NCBI GenBank assembly: GCA_946414025.1 | Contig: CAMKMX010000013.1 | Span: 1 to 61,941, forward strand | Length of the DNA stretch: 61,941 nt | Source: an uncultured Fibrobacter sp. | Lineage (GTDB): Bacteria > Fibrobacterota > Fibrobacteria > Fibrobacterales > Fibrobacteraceae | Direction of reading: 5' to 3' | Notes under the pieces: generated by a model | Seen by the model: only the letters and a program-made list of their open reading frames with translations | What the model was told of the DNA's origin: nothing | Databases searched by the model: none | Made by a program: the position numbers and the translations under genes | Shown here: one piece after another, positions 1 through 8,652 of the stretch | Layout: the number at the start of each line of letters is the position of its first letter | Position numbering within the stretch: position 1 is the stretch's first letter

Positions 1-32
1 GGATCGGTCTGTTGCAGTGTAGATTTGAGCAT
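1..32 (-). CDS. N-terminus of an unidentified protein, cut by the window edge
   Basis: Reading leftward, ATG at 32 opens a frame with ten complete codons (M-L-K-S-T-L-Q-Q-T-D) before the window ends. An AAGGAG ribosome-binding site lies 8 nt upstream (about 41-46), and a TACATTTG promoter-like octamer lies at 61-68. The three signals in correct order support a real start. Too little is visible to name a product. Confidence 0.5.
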   Translation of the reverse strand, partial: MLKSTLQQTD

Positions 33-60
33 TTAGCTACTCCTTGATTTGTACGCGGGC

Positions 61-68
61 AAATGTAG
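61..68 (-). promoter_or_regulatory. TAnnTTTG promoter-like element for the leftward partial gene
   Basis: TACATTTG on the minus strand, matching the octamer seen before several other genes in this window. It lies 28 nt ahead of the leftward ATG at 32. Confidence 0.4.
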
Positions 69-76
69 TAAAATAG

Positions 77-106
77 AGTCTAGAAACTAGGGATTAGGGG
101 CTAGTG
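77..106. repeat. Degenerate 7-bp tandem array (TAGnnnn family)
   Basis: Four TAG triplets recur every 7 bp (TAGAAAC, TAGGGAT, TAGGGGC, TAG). This is one of eight heptamer arrays in the window. The rest of the 1-261 gap shows only the two promoter-like octamers listed separately. Confidence 0.6.
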
Positions 107-246
107 AAGAGGGTGAAAAATGCTTGGGTCCGGACTTTCGTAACGCCGGCACATAGCATCTATTTTTTAACTCTTTATCCATCAACAAATTACGCATTCT
201 ATCCTTCTTTCAAAGTTAACCATCTCTCTTGTCCCTTTTATTTTTT

Positions 247-254
247 TATCTTTG
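247..254 (+). promoter_or_regulatory. TATCTTTG promoter-like element 7 nt before the BrkB-family start
   Basis: TATCTTTG ends 7 nt before the ATG at 262. No Shine-Dalgarno sequence fits in the gap, so the mRNA may be nearly leaderless. Confidence 0.45.
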
Positions 255-261
255 TTCCCAG

Positions 262-1266
262 ATGCCCAATTGGTGGAAAAATTTCTCGTGGGAAAGACTT
301 TTCGACGCCATTGCCGACAGGTCCCCCACTTTCGTGAAGATTATTATCGTTACAGGGAAGTCCTTCCTGTACTACCACGGTATGACCCGTGCGGCGAGCC
401 TTACCTACACCACCCTGGTGGCCGTGGTTCCCCTGCTCATCCTGCTGACCTCCATTACCCTGGCGGTGGGTCTTGCGAACTTCATGTCGGACTACCTACC
501 CATTTTGCTGGACATTCTGAACCTGGACTGGCCTACGGAACCCATTATGGCACTGGTGAGGAATGCGGAGCACATCCCCATCGGAAGGCTCGGATTTATC
601 GGCGCCCTGGGTCTGTTCGTCACCTTCATTCTCGCTTTCGGCAGCCTGGAAACCAACTTCAACGTGGTATGGGAAAACAAGATTTCCAGGACGCTCATCC
701 GCCAGATTGAGGTCTACACCCCCTTCCTGGTGATTTTTGCAGGATTCATCGGCATGTTCGCAGGCTTCGTGAACCACGTGCAGGACGTGCTGAACATGAT
801 CGTGGTGGAAGGTTTCCATTTTTCGCCCGAAGTGCTGAAAGTCCTTATTACCGCCTTCTGGTATGCGGCCTTCCACGGTGCTACCATGCTGCTGATTTTC
901 CTGATGCTCTACGCCCTGCCCTCCAGGCCCAAGGGAATCAGGCCCTATTCCCGCAGCCAGCTTCTGCTCGCCTCGCTTCTGTCTACGGTTGTTTCCTGGG
1001 TGGCCATCAATATCTACGTGAAAATCCTGATGCTCATCCAGACCGCCATGGTGACCCGCATGTCCATTTTCTATGGGTCGCTGGCGTTTTTGCCCTTGAT
1101 GCTGTTCCTGATATTTGGAGTCTGGTCCATTATCCTTTGCGGAAACAGCCTGGTGTGGACCATCTGCCACTGGCCCGAAGCAGCCCAGAAGACCTGGAAC
1201 TGGAAGGCTACACTGGAAGATGTCCATAACGGGAAGCAGTCGGGCAGCGAAGATGAACAAGCCTAA
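262..1266 (+). CDS. YihY/BrkB family integral membrane protein
   Basis: Predicted inner-membrane protein of 334 aa. After a short polar N-terminus (M-P-N-W-W-K) it shows the family's first segment, tyrosine-rich and followed by A-A-S-L-T-Y-T-T-L-V-A-V-V-P-L. About five more hydrophobic segments follow, and the C-terminus is charged and soluble. Length fits the family. Older annotations call it ribonuclease BN or a serum-resistance factor, but a nuclease activity is not supported for the family, and the biochemical role is unknown. An in-frame ATG at 229 exists, but 262 lies just behind a TATCTTTG element and gives the usual N-terminus. The 3' end overlaps the next gene by 14 bp, so the two are probably cotranscribed. 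Confidence 0.85.
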   Translation: MPNWWKNFSWERLFDAIADRSPTFVKIIIVTGKSFLYYHGMTRAASLTYTTLVAVVPLLILLTSITLAVGLANFMSDYLPILLDILNLDWPTEPIMALVRNAEHIPIGRLGFIGALGLFVTFILAFGSLETNFNVVWENKISRTLIRQIEVYTPFLVIFAGFIGMFAGFVNHVQDVLNMIVVEGFHFSPEVLKVLITAFWYAAFHGATMLLIFLMLYALPSRPKGIRPYSRSQLLLASLLSTVVSWVAINIYVKILMLIQTAMVTRMSIFYGSLAFLPLMLFLIFGVWSIILCGNSLVWTICHWPEAAQKTWNWKATLEDVHNGKQSGSEDEQA

Positions 1267-3661
1267 CTTTATTTCTGTACGCGGTTGCAGGTTGCACAAC
1301 CTGAAAAGTGTGGACGGCCAGTTCCCGCTGGGTAGCGTGACTGTTGTTTGCGGGCCTTCGGGCTGCGGAAAGTCCACCCTGGTGCTGGACACCCTCCACG
1401 GAGAATCCAAAAGGCGCTACCTGGAAACCCTCTCCCCCTTCGCCGCGGACTTTTTAGGCGGATGCAGGGTGATTCCCCTGGAATCTGCCGAGAACCTCCC
1501 GGCAAGTATTGCCGTCGAGGCCTGCCACGGAGAGACCACCACCAAGTCCTACGCCCTGTCCCTTTCGGAATGCGACGCTCCGCTCCGGACACTTTTCGCC
1601 CCTCTGGCCACCCCCGCCTGCCCTATTTGCGGCAAGCCCATGGAGATTACCTCGCGAGAACAGATTATACAGGTCATCGCCCAGATGCCTGTGGGCAGTA
1701 AAATTCAATTTCTGGCCACCGTAGAGACAAAAAAACAGAACCTGGACAAGCTTTCGGCCCTATTCCTTTCACAGGGCTACACCCGGGCCATGGCCGACGG
1801 CGAAACCGTCTCCCTGGGGGACCTGACCGAAGAGCAAAAGAAGGTGCGCCCCAAGGTTTTCCAGATTGTGGTGGACCGGGTTATCGTCAGGGAAAATTCC
1901 CGCACGAGAATCGCCGAAGCGGTGGACGCCACGCTGAAGCTCACCCACCACAAGGTGGCGTTACTTACAGAAAACGGGGTTGCAGAATACAGCACCGTTC
2001 CCCACTGCAAGGACCACAAAGAGGCAGAAGCCCCCGTTCTCCACGAAAGGATGTTTTCCCCCTATTCCCGGGAAGGGGCGTGCCCCGAATGTAAAGGAAC
2101 CGGGGTTGACGAATCCGGAGAGACCTGCGGCCACTGCGAGGGGCTCCGTCTCCAAAAATTCCTGCTGAATTCGGGAATCGTGACCGAAAATGCGTCAGGC
2201 AATTTCGTGTCCTGGAAGCAAATTCTGGAGACACCCTTCCAGAATCTGGGCGGGCTTATCCGTGACACCTTGAGCAAGCGGATTTCCAAAGGCAAGTTGC
2301 CCGTGCTGAGCGCCCTGCTGGACCGTATTGACGCCATCAACCAGCTTGGAATCGGCTACCTGACGCCTGGGCGCTCCGGAGCCACACTTTCGGGTGGCGA
2401 AATCCAGCGGTTAAGACTTTCCAGCCTTTCTACGGGTCTCCTGAACGGGCTCCTGATTTGCCTGGACGAACCTGCCAGCGGGCTCCACAGTAACGACGTG
2501 GAGAAACTCTGGAACGTGCTCCGGCAGATTCGGGACCGGGGGAACACGCTGGTACTTATCGACCACAACCCCTCCCTCATCCAGAAGGCGGACTGGATTA
2601 TCGAAATGGGTCCCGGCGCCGGAGAAAAAGGCGGAGAGATTCTGTTCCAGGGCAAGACGAAGGATGTGCTGGAAAATCCGGAATCGCCTACGGGAAAGTG
2701 GATTAGGGAATTATCACATCGTCATCCCCGCGAAGGCGGGGATCTCCCTTCAAAAGCCCCAAAAAGAGATTCCCGGTCGGTGCTGGGAATGACAAAAGGC
2801 AAGTCCCGTCGTGCAACCGCATCCATCGCCATCGAAAACTTTTCCATGTATGACATGAATCCGGTGACGGCGAATTTTCCCACACAGAAGTTCAGCGTCA
2901 TCACCGGACAAAGCGGCAGCGGTAAATCTACCCTGTTCTTCAAGAACCTGGTCCCCCGTGCAGAAAAAGGAGAATTCCAGAACCTGGGCATAGAGGCCCT
3001 GTCCGTGCTTTCTACAGGAGATTTTCACGGCAATCGCCGAAGTACCGTGGCCTCCGCCATCAACCTGGGATCGCAACTCCGTGACCTGTTCGCAAAACTC
3101 CCCGAAAGCAAGGTCCGGGGCTACACCGCCGCAAAATTCGCCACCCACGCTCCCGGAGGCCGATGCGAAAACTGCAAGGGCGAAGGCGTCATCTTTGATC
3201 CGGCCGGCTACGAAGAATCGGAATGCCCCGTATGCCTGGGCAGGCGTTTCAAGGACGAAATCCTGGAAGTCCGTTTCAAGAGCCTTTCCATCGCCGACAT
3301 CTACGACCTGGAAATCGGCGAAGCCTACAAACTGTTCACCAACCTGAAGCCCTTTGCCGACAAGCTGAAGCCTCTTGTGGATACCGGCCTGGACTACCTG
3401 AAGCTGGGGCAGACCACGGCCCACCTTTCAGGTGGGGAACGGGCAAGGCTTCGGCTTTCTATTGCCCTTGCCCGTGCGAAGGCGCCCAACACCTTGTTCC
3501 TTTTTGACGAGCCTGCGCGTGGGCTGCACCAAAACGACATCTGCCATCTGTTGGACCTGATTCGTGGGCTTACCGAGGCGGGCCACACCGTTATTGCCAT
3601 CGAGCACGCCCAGGACTTCGTAAACGCCGCCGACTACGCGCTGGAACTGAAACGGGGGTAA
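1253..3661 (+). CDS. UvrA-family excinuclease subunit paralogue with an in-frame repeat insertion
   Basis: DNA-damage recognition type twin ABC ATPase, 802 aa; canonical UvrA is about 940. Walker A motifs lie at residues 34-42 (GPSGCGKST) and about 552-560 (GQSGSGKST). Signatures L-S-G-G-E-I-Q-R and L-S-G-G-E-R-A-R follow each. Zinc-type cysteine pairs are present (C-P-I-C-G-K, C-P-E-C-K-G, C-E-N-C-K-G, C-P-V-C-L-G). The shorter length suggests a paralogue lacking part of the UvrB/DNA-interaction insertions, but domain borders were judged by eye. Residues about 490-515, between the two ATPase halves, are encoded by a REP-like palindromic repeat (2721-2793). The ATG at 1253 lies inside the upstream gene and gives the expected N-F-I-S-V-R-G-C-R-L-H-N-L opening. 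Confidence 0.85.
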   Translation: MNKPNFISVRGCRLHNLKSVDGQFPLGSVTVVCGPSGCGKSTLVLDTLHGESKRRYLETLSPFAADFLGGCRVIPLESAENLPASIAVEACHGETTTKSYALSLSECDAPLRTLFAPLATPACPICGKPMEITSREQIIQVIAQMPVGSKIQFLATVETKKQNLDKLSALFLSQGYTRAMADGETVSLGDLTEEQKKVRPKVFQIVVDRVIVRENSRTRIAEAVDATLKLTHHKVALLTENGVAEYSTVPHCKDHKEAEAPVLHERMFSPYSREGACPECKGTGVDESGETCGHCEGLRLQKFLLNSGIVTENASGNFVSWKQILETPFQNLGGLIRDTLSKRISKGKLPVLSALLDRIDAINQLGIGYLTPGRSGATLSGGEIQRLRLSSLSTGLLNGLLICLDEPASGLHSNDVEKLWNVLRQIRDRGNTLVLIDHNPSLIQKADWIIEMGPGAGEKGGEILFQGKTKDVLENPESPTGKWIRELSHRHPREGGDLPSKAPKRDSRSVLGMTKGKSRRATASIAIENFSMYDMNPVTANFPTQKFSVITGQSGSGKSTLFFKNLVPRAEKGEFQNLGIEALSVLSTGDFHGNRRSTVASAINLGSQLRDLFAKLPESKVRGYTAAKFATHAPGGRCENCKGEGVIFDPAGYEESECPVCLGRRFKDEILEVRFKSLSIADIYDLEIGEAYKLFTNLKPFADKLKPLVDTGLDYLKLGQTTAHLSGGERARLRLSIALARAKAPNTLFLFDEPARGLHQNDICHLLDLIRGLTEAGHTVIAIEHAQDFVNAADYALELKRG
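2721..2793. repeat. REP-like palindromic repeat inserted in frame in the UvrA paralogue
   Basis: Starts GTCATCCCCGCGAAGGCGGGGAT, of which the core C-C-C-C-G-C..G-C-G-G-G-G is palindromic, and ends GGGAATGAC. The insert is translated as R-H-P-R-E-G-G-D-L and so on, with no stop. It sits at the linker between the two ATPase halves. Confidence 0.7.
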
Positions 3662-3663
3662 AA

Positions 3664-5022
3664 ATGTTTGCGGCCGAACTGTTGACATCCCCGCGAGTCC
3701 AGGAATTCATCCAAGTCGCCATCAAGCGCAGGCTGGATGCATTGCAGGTTTCTACAGCCTTGAGCAAGGCGGGCTACAGCAACGAGGAAAGGTCCGCCAT
3801 CATGGACTACATGGCCCTGCTGCCGAAAATTCAAGAAAAATTCGGTTGTCTGCTCGTAAACGACAAGAATAAATTTCTCCTGTGCGACAAACTGGCCCTG
3901 GAACAGAGTACCGCCCAGGACATTGGCCGCTGGAAAGCAAACCTGTGGCCTGCCAGTAGCGATGGCGATAGCAGCAAATCTGGTGCAAGTACCGTCCACG
4001 ACCTCTGTTGCGGCATGGGAGGCGACAGTTTCTTTATACCCGCCTCTTTCAAGGTTATCGGTGTCGATCTGGACGAGAACCGCCTCGCCATGTACCGTCA
4101 CAACATGAAAGCCATCGGAAAAACTGCAGAAGTTATCTGCGGCGACGTGCGGGAGGTAGCAAAAATAAGGGAGATGCCCGCCTCCGCGGGCATGACAAAT
4201 ACAGAATTTTTCACCATCGACCCGGCTCGCCGGGCCCTGGAAGGCGAAAACCAGCGTGACCTACGGAACCTCACGCCCACCCTGGAAGAAGTGGTTGAAA
4301 TCAGCAAGCATTACCAGGGCGGCATGGTCAAGCTGCCTCCGGGATACCCTCCCGCAGAAATTCCCGACGGCACGGAAATCCTGTACCTGGGAGGACATTC
4401 GGACTGCAGGGAATGCCTGGTGCTTTTCGGGAGCCTTGCAAAGAATCCAGACACGGTCCGTGCCGTGATGATCAGCAAGGACGGCAACGCCCTTGCCGAA
4501 TGGAGCCGCCCACGGAACCGTTCTCTTGAAACTCTGGACGAAGACCTCCAAGAAAAACTGGACCGGAACGATTCCCTAGAAGGACGTGACCGTACCTACC
4601 GCACCGCCACCAGCAGGAGCGATCTGCCCATCGGCGAAATTGCCCGTTACCTCTCAGAGCCGGCTCCCGTCCTGATTCGAAGCCACCTGTTCAACGCAGC
4701 CGCCATCTCCTGCGACCCGCAAGCCCACCTGATTTCGGAAGGTATCGCCTACGTGGCCAGCGGCTTACCGCTCCCTGCGCCCGGATTTACCTGCTACGAG
4801 ATTGTCGCCCATTCAGAAATCTCCACCGGGGCAGTACGCTCCATGCTCAAGGAGCACGACATCGGTAAAATCACGCTAAAACTTCGGGGAGTCAAGTTGG
4901 ACCCCGACTCCGAAATCAAGCGCCTAAAGCCAAAGGGCAAGAAATCAGCCATACTGTTCTACACCCGCGCCGCCGGCGAAAAGATTGCGTTATTGAGCTT
5001 AGATCATCGATTTACTTTTTAA
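3664..5022 (+). CDS. Class I SAM-dependent methyltransferase with C-terminal THUMP-like region
   Basis: 452 aa. A helical N-terminal region precedes a Rossmann methyltransferase core. The SAM-binding motif I is D-L-C-C-G-M-G-G-D-S at residues 113-122, an acidic motif II is G-V-D-L-D-E-N, and D-P-A-R at about 186 sits at the motif IV position. The C-terminal half (G-A-V-R-S-M-L-K-E-H onward) resembles the THUMP-like domain of a widespread uncharacterised RNA-methyltransferase-like family. Substrate is not known. The start is 2 nt after the UvrA paralogue stop, so the two are likely translated from one mRNA. Residues about 169-178 are encoded by a short palindromic repeat that interrupts the fold between motifs II and IV. 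Confidence 0.8.
   Translation: MFAAELLTSPRVQEFIQVAIKRRLDALQVSTALSKAGYSNEERSAIMDYMALLPKIQEKFGCLLVNDKNKFLLCDKLALEQSTAQDIGRWKANLWPASSDGDSSKSGASTVHDLCCGMGGDSFFIPASFKVIGVDLDENRLAMYRHNMKAIGKTAEVICGDVREVAKIREMPASAGMTNTEFFTIDPARRALEGENQRDLRNLTPTLEEVVEISKHYQGGMVKLPPGYPPAEIPDGTEILYLGGHSDCRECLVLFGSLAKNPDTVRAVMISKDGNALAEWSRPRNRSLETLDEDLQEKLDRNDSLEGRDRTYRTATSRSDLPIGEIARYLSEPAPVLIRSHLFNAAAISCDPQAHLISEGIAYVASGLPLPAPGFTCYEIVAHSEISTGAVRSMLKEHDIGKITLKLRGVKLDPDSEIKRLKPKGKKSAILFYTRAAGEKIALLSLDHRFTF
4170..4198. repeat. Short REP-like palindrome inside the methyltransferase gene
   Basis: ATGCCCGCCTCCGCGGGCAT is a near-perfect inverted repeat followed by GACAA, the same ATGAC tail as the other dispersed repeats. 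It is read in frame as M-P-A-S-A-G-M-T. Confidence 0.6.
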
Positions 5023-5108
5023 TAGATTCTTTTTTGCGAACATTCATTTGGATAAACAAAGCCAATTTCTATATTCACACTCTAAAAAGGCGATTTGAGG
5101 AAAATAAA

Positions 5109-6467
5109 ATGAAAAAAATCTGGCTATTTACCTTGTTTACGCTCTATCTTTGCGCTTGTTCTGAAAATTCAAATTCATCGGAATTTCAAGACGAATCAAG
5201 CTCCTCATACAACAACTCAGCGTTCTGCTACGACGAATACGGCTTTACGAAAAAAAATGGTTGGACTAAAGACATTTCCGATAGTAGCTATATCATTGAC
5301 TACGTCTGCGACCACATGTCGCAACATATGCGAAATATGTTTTCCTTCTATGCAAGATGCGTATCATCCAGTTACAACAAATCAGAAAACCGCATTGACA
5401 TGAAGGTCTCCACAGAAAGCGGCTACAAATATATATGGGCAGAACTTGATGGATGTAAATACAAAATCGGAAGCGACGGGGATTTTAAGGCATGGGTAGC
5501 GGGATTAAGCGAATGGTCTCTCGATGACTGTCTTTGTTACGAGGAAGATTTCGCAACCTACTACAGAAAGGCATCTCCTAGCCCCGAAGACGGTAGTTCT
5601 AGCAGCCATGTTCCCGTTGAAGAAAGTTCTAGTTCCCTTACTCAGCCCCCTCCATCAAGCTCCGGCGGCAGGCTTGTCTGTTACGAATCGGAAACAGAAT
5701 CCGCATGTATTTACGTGTACGATAGCTCCAGCAGCAATGGTTCTATAAAACCAAGTTCAAGCACTAGCGAAGTAAACACCTCACCCTATACCTATACATA
5801 CTATGGAACGGGTGACTTACACCAGAGCAGCCTAACCATCAACATCACAAGCGACTGCCTCAATGCCAAATGCTTTGAAGATTTCGAAAGCTTTGACTTT
5901 GAAAACGGTACTATTAACTCTTACAACTCAGGAGAATCTGCATACGGCGGTAGCGGACGGTCCATCGACATTGGGAACAATCAATACACCGTGCTCCCTT
6001 GGCGGCTAGACAAGGAAATTAAGAACGGATCACTGGATTTCTTCTTCAAGCCAAATGCAAAATTACTTTCCTCTGACAATAAAACAACAGCCCTTGCAGG
6101 GAACGATGGGGCACGCATGTCCGTATTCATTTATAACGGAGTCCTTTATTTTTACAAAAACATCCCCAACAACCCAATATTCCTTTCAGCCGAAGTTGAC
6201 CTAAAAAACGAATGGATCCGCATTACCGCCGAATGGAACGAGGCAAACGGCGTTATAGCTCTGTTTTTAAACGGGGAGTTAATAGCCCAAAAAGACACTT
6301 ACTACGGACACTACGAACCATCTTCTCGCGGAGACTACGACAACGTATTCGTCCTAGGTTACAAGAGTTCCTGCTGCATGGGGTCCATCAGCGACGAAAT
6401 GTTTGCCCAAGGTTCTTTTGACAACGTGCAAGTAGTCACACACAACATTTTCGAAATAACGGAATAA
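5109..6467 (+). CDS. Ser-rich lipoprotein with C-terminal LamG/concanavalin-like domain
   Basis: 452 aa, predicted surface or periplasmic lipoprotein. Signal peptide M-K-K-I-W-L-F ends in a lipobox with C17 as the lipidated cysteine. Residues about 25-150 are a Cys-containing domain of unknown type. About 160-240 is a low-complexity linker with four S-S-S-S-type blocks, typical of Fibrobacter surface proteins. Residues about 285-450 look like a LamG-type jelly roll (G-S-L-D-F-F-F-K-P-N, then W-I-R-I-T-A-E-W-N and A-L-F-L-N-G-E-L-I-A). A carbohydrate- or protein-binding role is inference. ATG 5109 follows a GAGG at about 5096 and a TATATTCA element at about 5071; an in-frame ATG at 5034 would put 25 residues before the signal peptide. 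The stop overlaps the thiH start (TAATG). Confidence 0.75.
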   Translation: MKKIWLFTLFTLYLCACSENSNSSEFQDESSSSYNNSAFCYDEYGFTKKNGWTKDISDSSYIIDYVCDHMSQHMRNMFSFYARCVSSSYNKSENRIDMKVSTESGYKYIWAELDGCKYKIGSDGDFKAWVAGLSEWSLDDCLCYEEDFATYYRKASPSPEDGSSSSHVPVEESSSSLTQPPPSSSGGRLVCYESETESACIYVYDSSSSNGSIKPSSSTSEVNTSPYTYTYYGTGDLHQSSLTINITSDCLNAKCFEDFESFDFENGTINSYNSGESAYGGSGRSIDIGNNQYTVLPWRLDKEIKNGSLDFFFKPNAKLLSSDNKTTALAGNDGARMSVFIYNGVLYFYKNIPNNPIFLSAEVDLKNEWIRITAEWNEANGVIALFLNGELIAQKDTYYGHYEPSSRGDYDNVFVLGYKSSCCMGSISDEMFAQGSFDNVQVVTHNIFEITE

Positions 6468-7732
6468 TGGAAAGCGAAAGAAAAGACAACAATTACCTGT
6501 TTGATTCCGGGAACCTTTCGGAAGGCGCGCTCGCGAAAAAGCACCGCATCGAAAACGACCCCAGCGCCCGAACGAACATCATGGATTATCTGCCCGGCAT
6601 GGAAGTCATCCAGTCGGACATCGCCGACAAGGTGCTCGCAGAATCCGAAAATTTCGATTATTCTAAATACACAGGCAAAGACGTAAAGCGCGCCCTGGAG
6701 CACGAACGCTGCACCTTGGAAGATTTTAAGGCTCTGCTCTCCCCTGCTGCCGCTCCGTATCTGGAACAGATGGCCGCCAAGGCAAAAATCGAGACCAGTA
6801 AGCATTTCGGCAACAACGTCTATTTCTTCACGCCACTCTACATCGCGAACTACTGCGAAAACTACTGCGTCTATTGCGGGTTCAACTGCTACAACCATAT
6901 CAAGCGCATGCAACTTTCCATGGAGCAGATTGAGCACGAGATGAAGGTCATCGCCGACAGCGGCATGGAAGAAATCCTGATTCTCACCGGCGAAAGCCGT
7001 GCAAAGAGTAGCGTGGAATACATCGGCGAGGCCTGCAAGCTGGCCCGCAAGTATTTCCGCATGGTAGGCGTAGAAGTCTATCCGGTCAACGTCGATGAAT
7101 ACCGCTACCTGCACGAATGCGGTGTAGATTACGTGACGGTTTTCCAGGAAACCTACGACAAGGTGCGTTTTGAACAACTTCACCTGCTAGGCCACAAGCG
7201 CGTATTCCCCTACCGTTTCGATTCCCAGGAACGAGCACTGATGGCCGGCATGCGAGGAGTGGCATTCTCTGCACTTCTTGGACTTTCGGACTTCCGCCGC
7301 GACGCCCTGGCATCGGCACTGCACGTGTATTACCTGCAAAAGAAGTACCCCCATGCCGAAATGAGCCTCAGCTGTCCGAGACTTCGCCCGATTATCAACA
7401 ACGACAAGATTGACCCGCTGGACGTTCACGAGAAGGAACTCTGCCAGGTGCTTTGCGCCTACCGCATCTTTTTACCCTTTGTGGGCATCACAGTTTCCAG
7501 CCGCGAAAGCAAGGAATTCCGCAACGGCATCGTGAAAATCTGTGCGACGAAAGTTTCCGCCGGCGTTTCTACGGGCATCGGCGACCACGAAAGCAAGTAC
7601 AGCGGTCACGATGACGGGGAAGGCGGCGACGAGCAGTTCGAAATAAATGATGGCCGCAGCTTCAACGCCATGTACTCTGACATTTCCGGCGAAGGGTTGC
7701 AGCCAGTATTGAACGATTATCTGTACGTGTAG
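6467..7732 (+). CDS. thiH: 2-iminoacetate synthase ThiH (radical SAM)
   Basis: 421 aa. Cleaves tyrosine to dehydroglycine (2-iminoacetate) for the thiazole half of thiamine. The radical-SAM cluster motif is C130-x3-C134-x2-C137 (C-E-N-Y-C-V-Y-C-G-F). The tail D-Y-L-Y-V and length fit ThiH rather than the longer HydG, which has an additional C-terminal Fe-S domain. The ATG at 6467 overlaps the stop of the upstream lipoprotein. thiE lies 1.9 kb further on in the same direction, separated by two pseudopilin genes on the opposite strand, so an older thi cluster may have been split. No thiC, thiG, thiF or thiS is in the window. Confidence 0.88.
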   Translation: MESERKDNNYLFDSGNLSEGALAKKHRIENDPSARTNIMDYLPGMEVIQSDIADKVLAESENFDYSKYTGKDVKRALEHERCTLEDFKALLSPAAAPYLEQMAAKAKIETSKHFGNNVYFFTPLYIANYCENYCVYCGFNCYNHIKRMQLSMEQIEHEMKVIADSGMEEILILTGESRAKSSVEYIGEACKLARKYFRMVGVEVYPVNVDEYRYLHECGVDYVTVFQETYDKVRFEQLHLLGHKRVFPYRFDSQERALMAGMRGVAFSALLGLSDFRRDALASALHVYYLQKKYPHAEMSLSCPRLRPIINNDKIDPLDVHEKELCQVLCAYRIFLPFVGITVSSRESKEFRNGIVKICATKVSAGVSTGIGDHESKYSGHDDGEGGDEQFEINDGRSFNAMYSDISGEGLQPVLNDYLYV

Positions 7733-7735
7733 CGG

Positions 7736-8563
7736 CTAGTACTTGTAGTCAGCACAGCCTTTCGGACCATAAGTCGAAAAACAGACGCCGTGTTCTGTGA
7801 GGAGGGCGCCCCCCGTTCCTCCCTTAGTCATCATTTTTCCACCAGCGGGAACCAACGCCACCTCTACGGTGCGGCTATGCTCGTCCATCCCGTTCCATTG
7901 GAAATTCATCGTCAAGCGATAATTGGTGTTATTTCCACCCTGTGAGGTTATTCCATCCAGGCCGGACGATTTTCCATTATTCAGTTCCCTGCTGATGAAC
8001 ATGGGTTCCTTGGGATAGGTACGGTAATATGTCGAACTACCCGATTTATAAGAAAATGCATAATAGGTATCACCATCTTTGGTCAAATTCCCGCCGTTGT
8101 TTCTTGCATTAAGAATATCGGCGACACCGACAAATCCAGATTCTTTCAAGGCGTCATACCACGTTCCACCAGACCCAACCAACTTGCTCATCTCCGAACC
8201 ACTATTGATGCTGGGGTGGTTGTTCTGGACATTGGTCGGAAGGTCCGGGCGCATTTCTATAACAAACAAGTCAACACCCGCTTCGCTTGCCAGTTTCGTT
8301 TTCAGTTTAGAGAGATTACCGGCGGCCTTGTCTCCAGAAGTTACAAAAGCACTATTGAACAGCGCATCTTCATTCTCTACAAGAGCCCTATTCAGGGCGT
8401 CTCGCAAATAGAATATTTTCAGGCGGTCAATATTCTCTCGAGACCGCTCAATTGCGCCCAAAGCGATCGGGACGGCAATGCCCGCAAGCAATCCCATGAT
8501 GATGATGACAACCATCACTTCGATAAGAGTAAAGCCTAGTTTGCACCTATTTTGCATTTGCAT
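7736..8563 (-). CDS. Type II secretion/type IV-type pseudopilin, copy 1
   Basis: 275 aa. A class III signal peptide (L-G-F-T-L-I-E-V-M-V-V-I-I-I-M-G) has the prepilin peptidase site G/F, Glu5 and a hydrophobic N-helix. The large C-terminal globular domain ends with a conserved pair of cysteines (G-V-C-F-S-T-Y-G-P-K-G-C). The ATG at 8563 is preferred because AAGGGA lies 7 nt upstream; an earlier GTG at 8569 is possible. The protein is a paralogue of the next gene, sharing nearly identical N-termini and similar C-termini. It converges on thiH with only 3 bp between stops. It may be a minor pilin or a GspG/H-like component of an export pilus; substrate unknown. Confidence 0.8.
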   Translation of the reverse strand: MQMQNRCKLGFTLIEVMVVIIIMGLLAGIAVPIALGAIERSRENIDRLKIFYLRDALNRALVENEDALFNSAFVTSGDKAAGNLSKLKTKLASEAGVDLFVIEMRPDLPTNVQNNHPSINSGSEMSKLVGSGGTWYDALKESGFVGVADILNARNNGGNLTKDGDTYYAFSYKSGSSTYYRTYPKEPMFISRELNNGKSSGLDGITSQGGNNTNYRLTMNFQWNGMDEHSRTVEVALVPAGGKMMTKGGTGGALLTEHGVCFSTYGPKGCADYKY

Positions 8564-8599
8564 TAACACTTCCCTTACAAAGACACCCCAAAAATAACA

Positions 8600-8648
8600 C
8601 TTTGGGGGAAGGTCTGCTACCTGTATTCAACGATTACCTTTACGTGAA
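8600..8648 (+). pseudogene. Duplicated remnant of the thiH 3' end
   Basis: This gap encodes G-E-G-L-L-P-V-F-N-D-Y-L-Y-V, against G-E-G-L-Q-P-V-L-N-D-Y-L-Y-V at the end of thiH (7687-7729). The remnant sits in the same orientation and the same place relative to the second pseudopilin gene. It marks a tandem duplication that carried the thiH tail with the pilin gene. Confidence 0.8.
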
Positions 8649-8652
8649 AAGG

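Noticed and set aside
6467..7732. HydG (hydrogenase maturase) in place of ThiH
   Set aside because: 421 residues and the tail lack the additional C-terminal Fe-S cluster region of HydG, and thiE is in the same neighbourhood.
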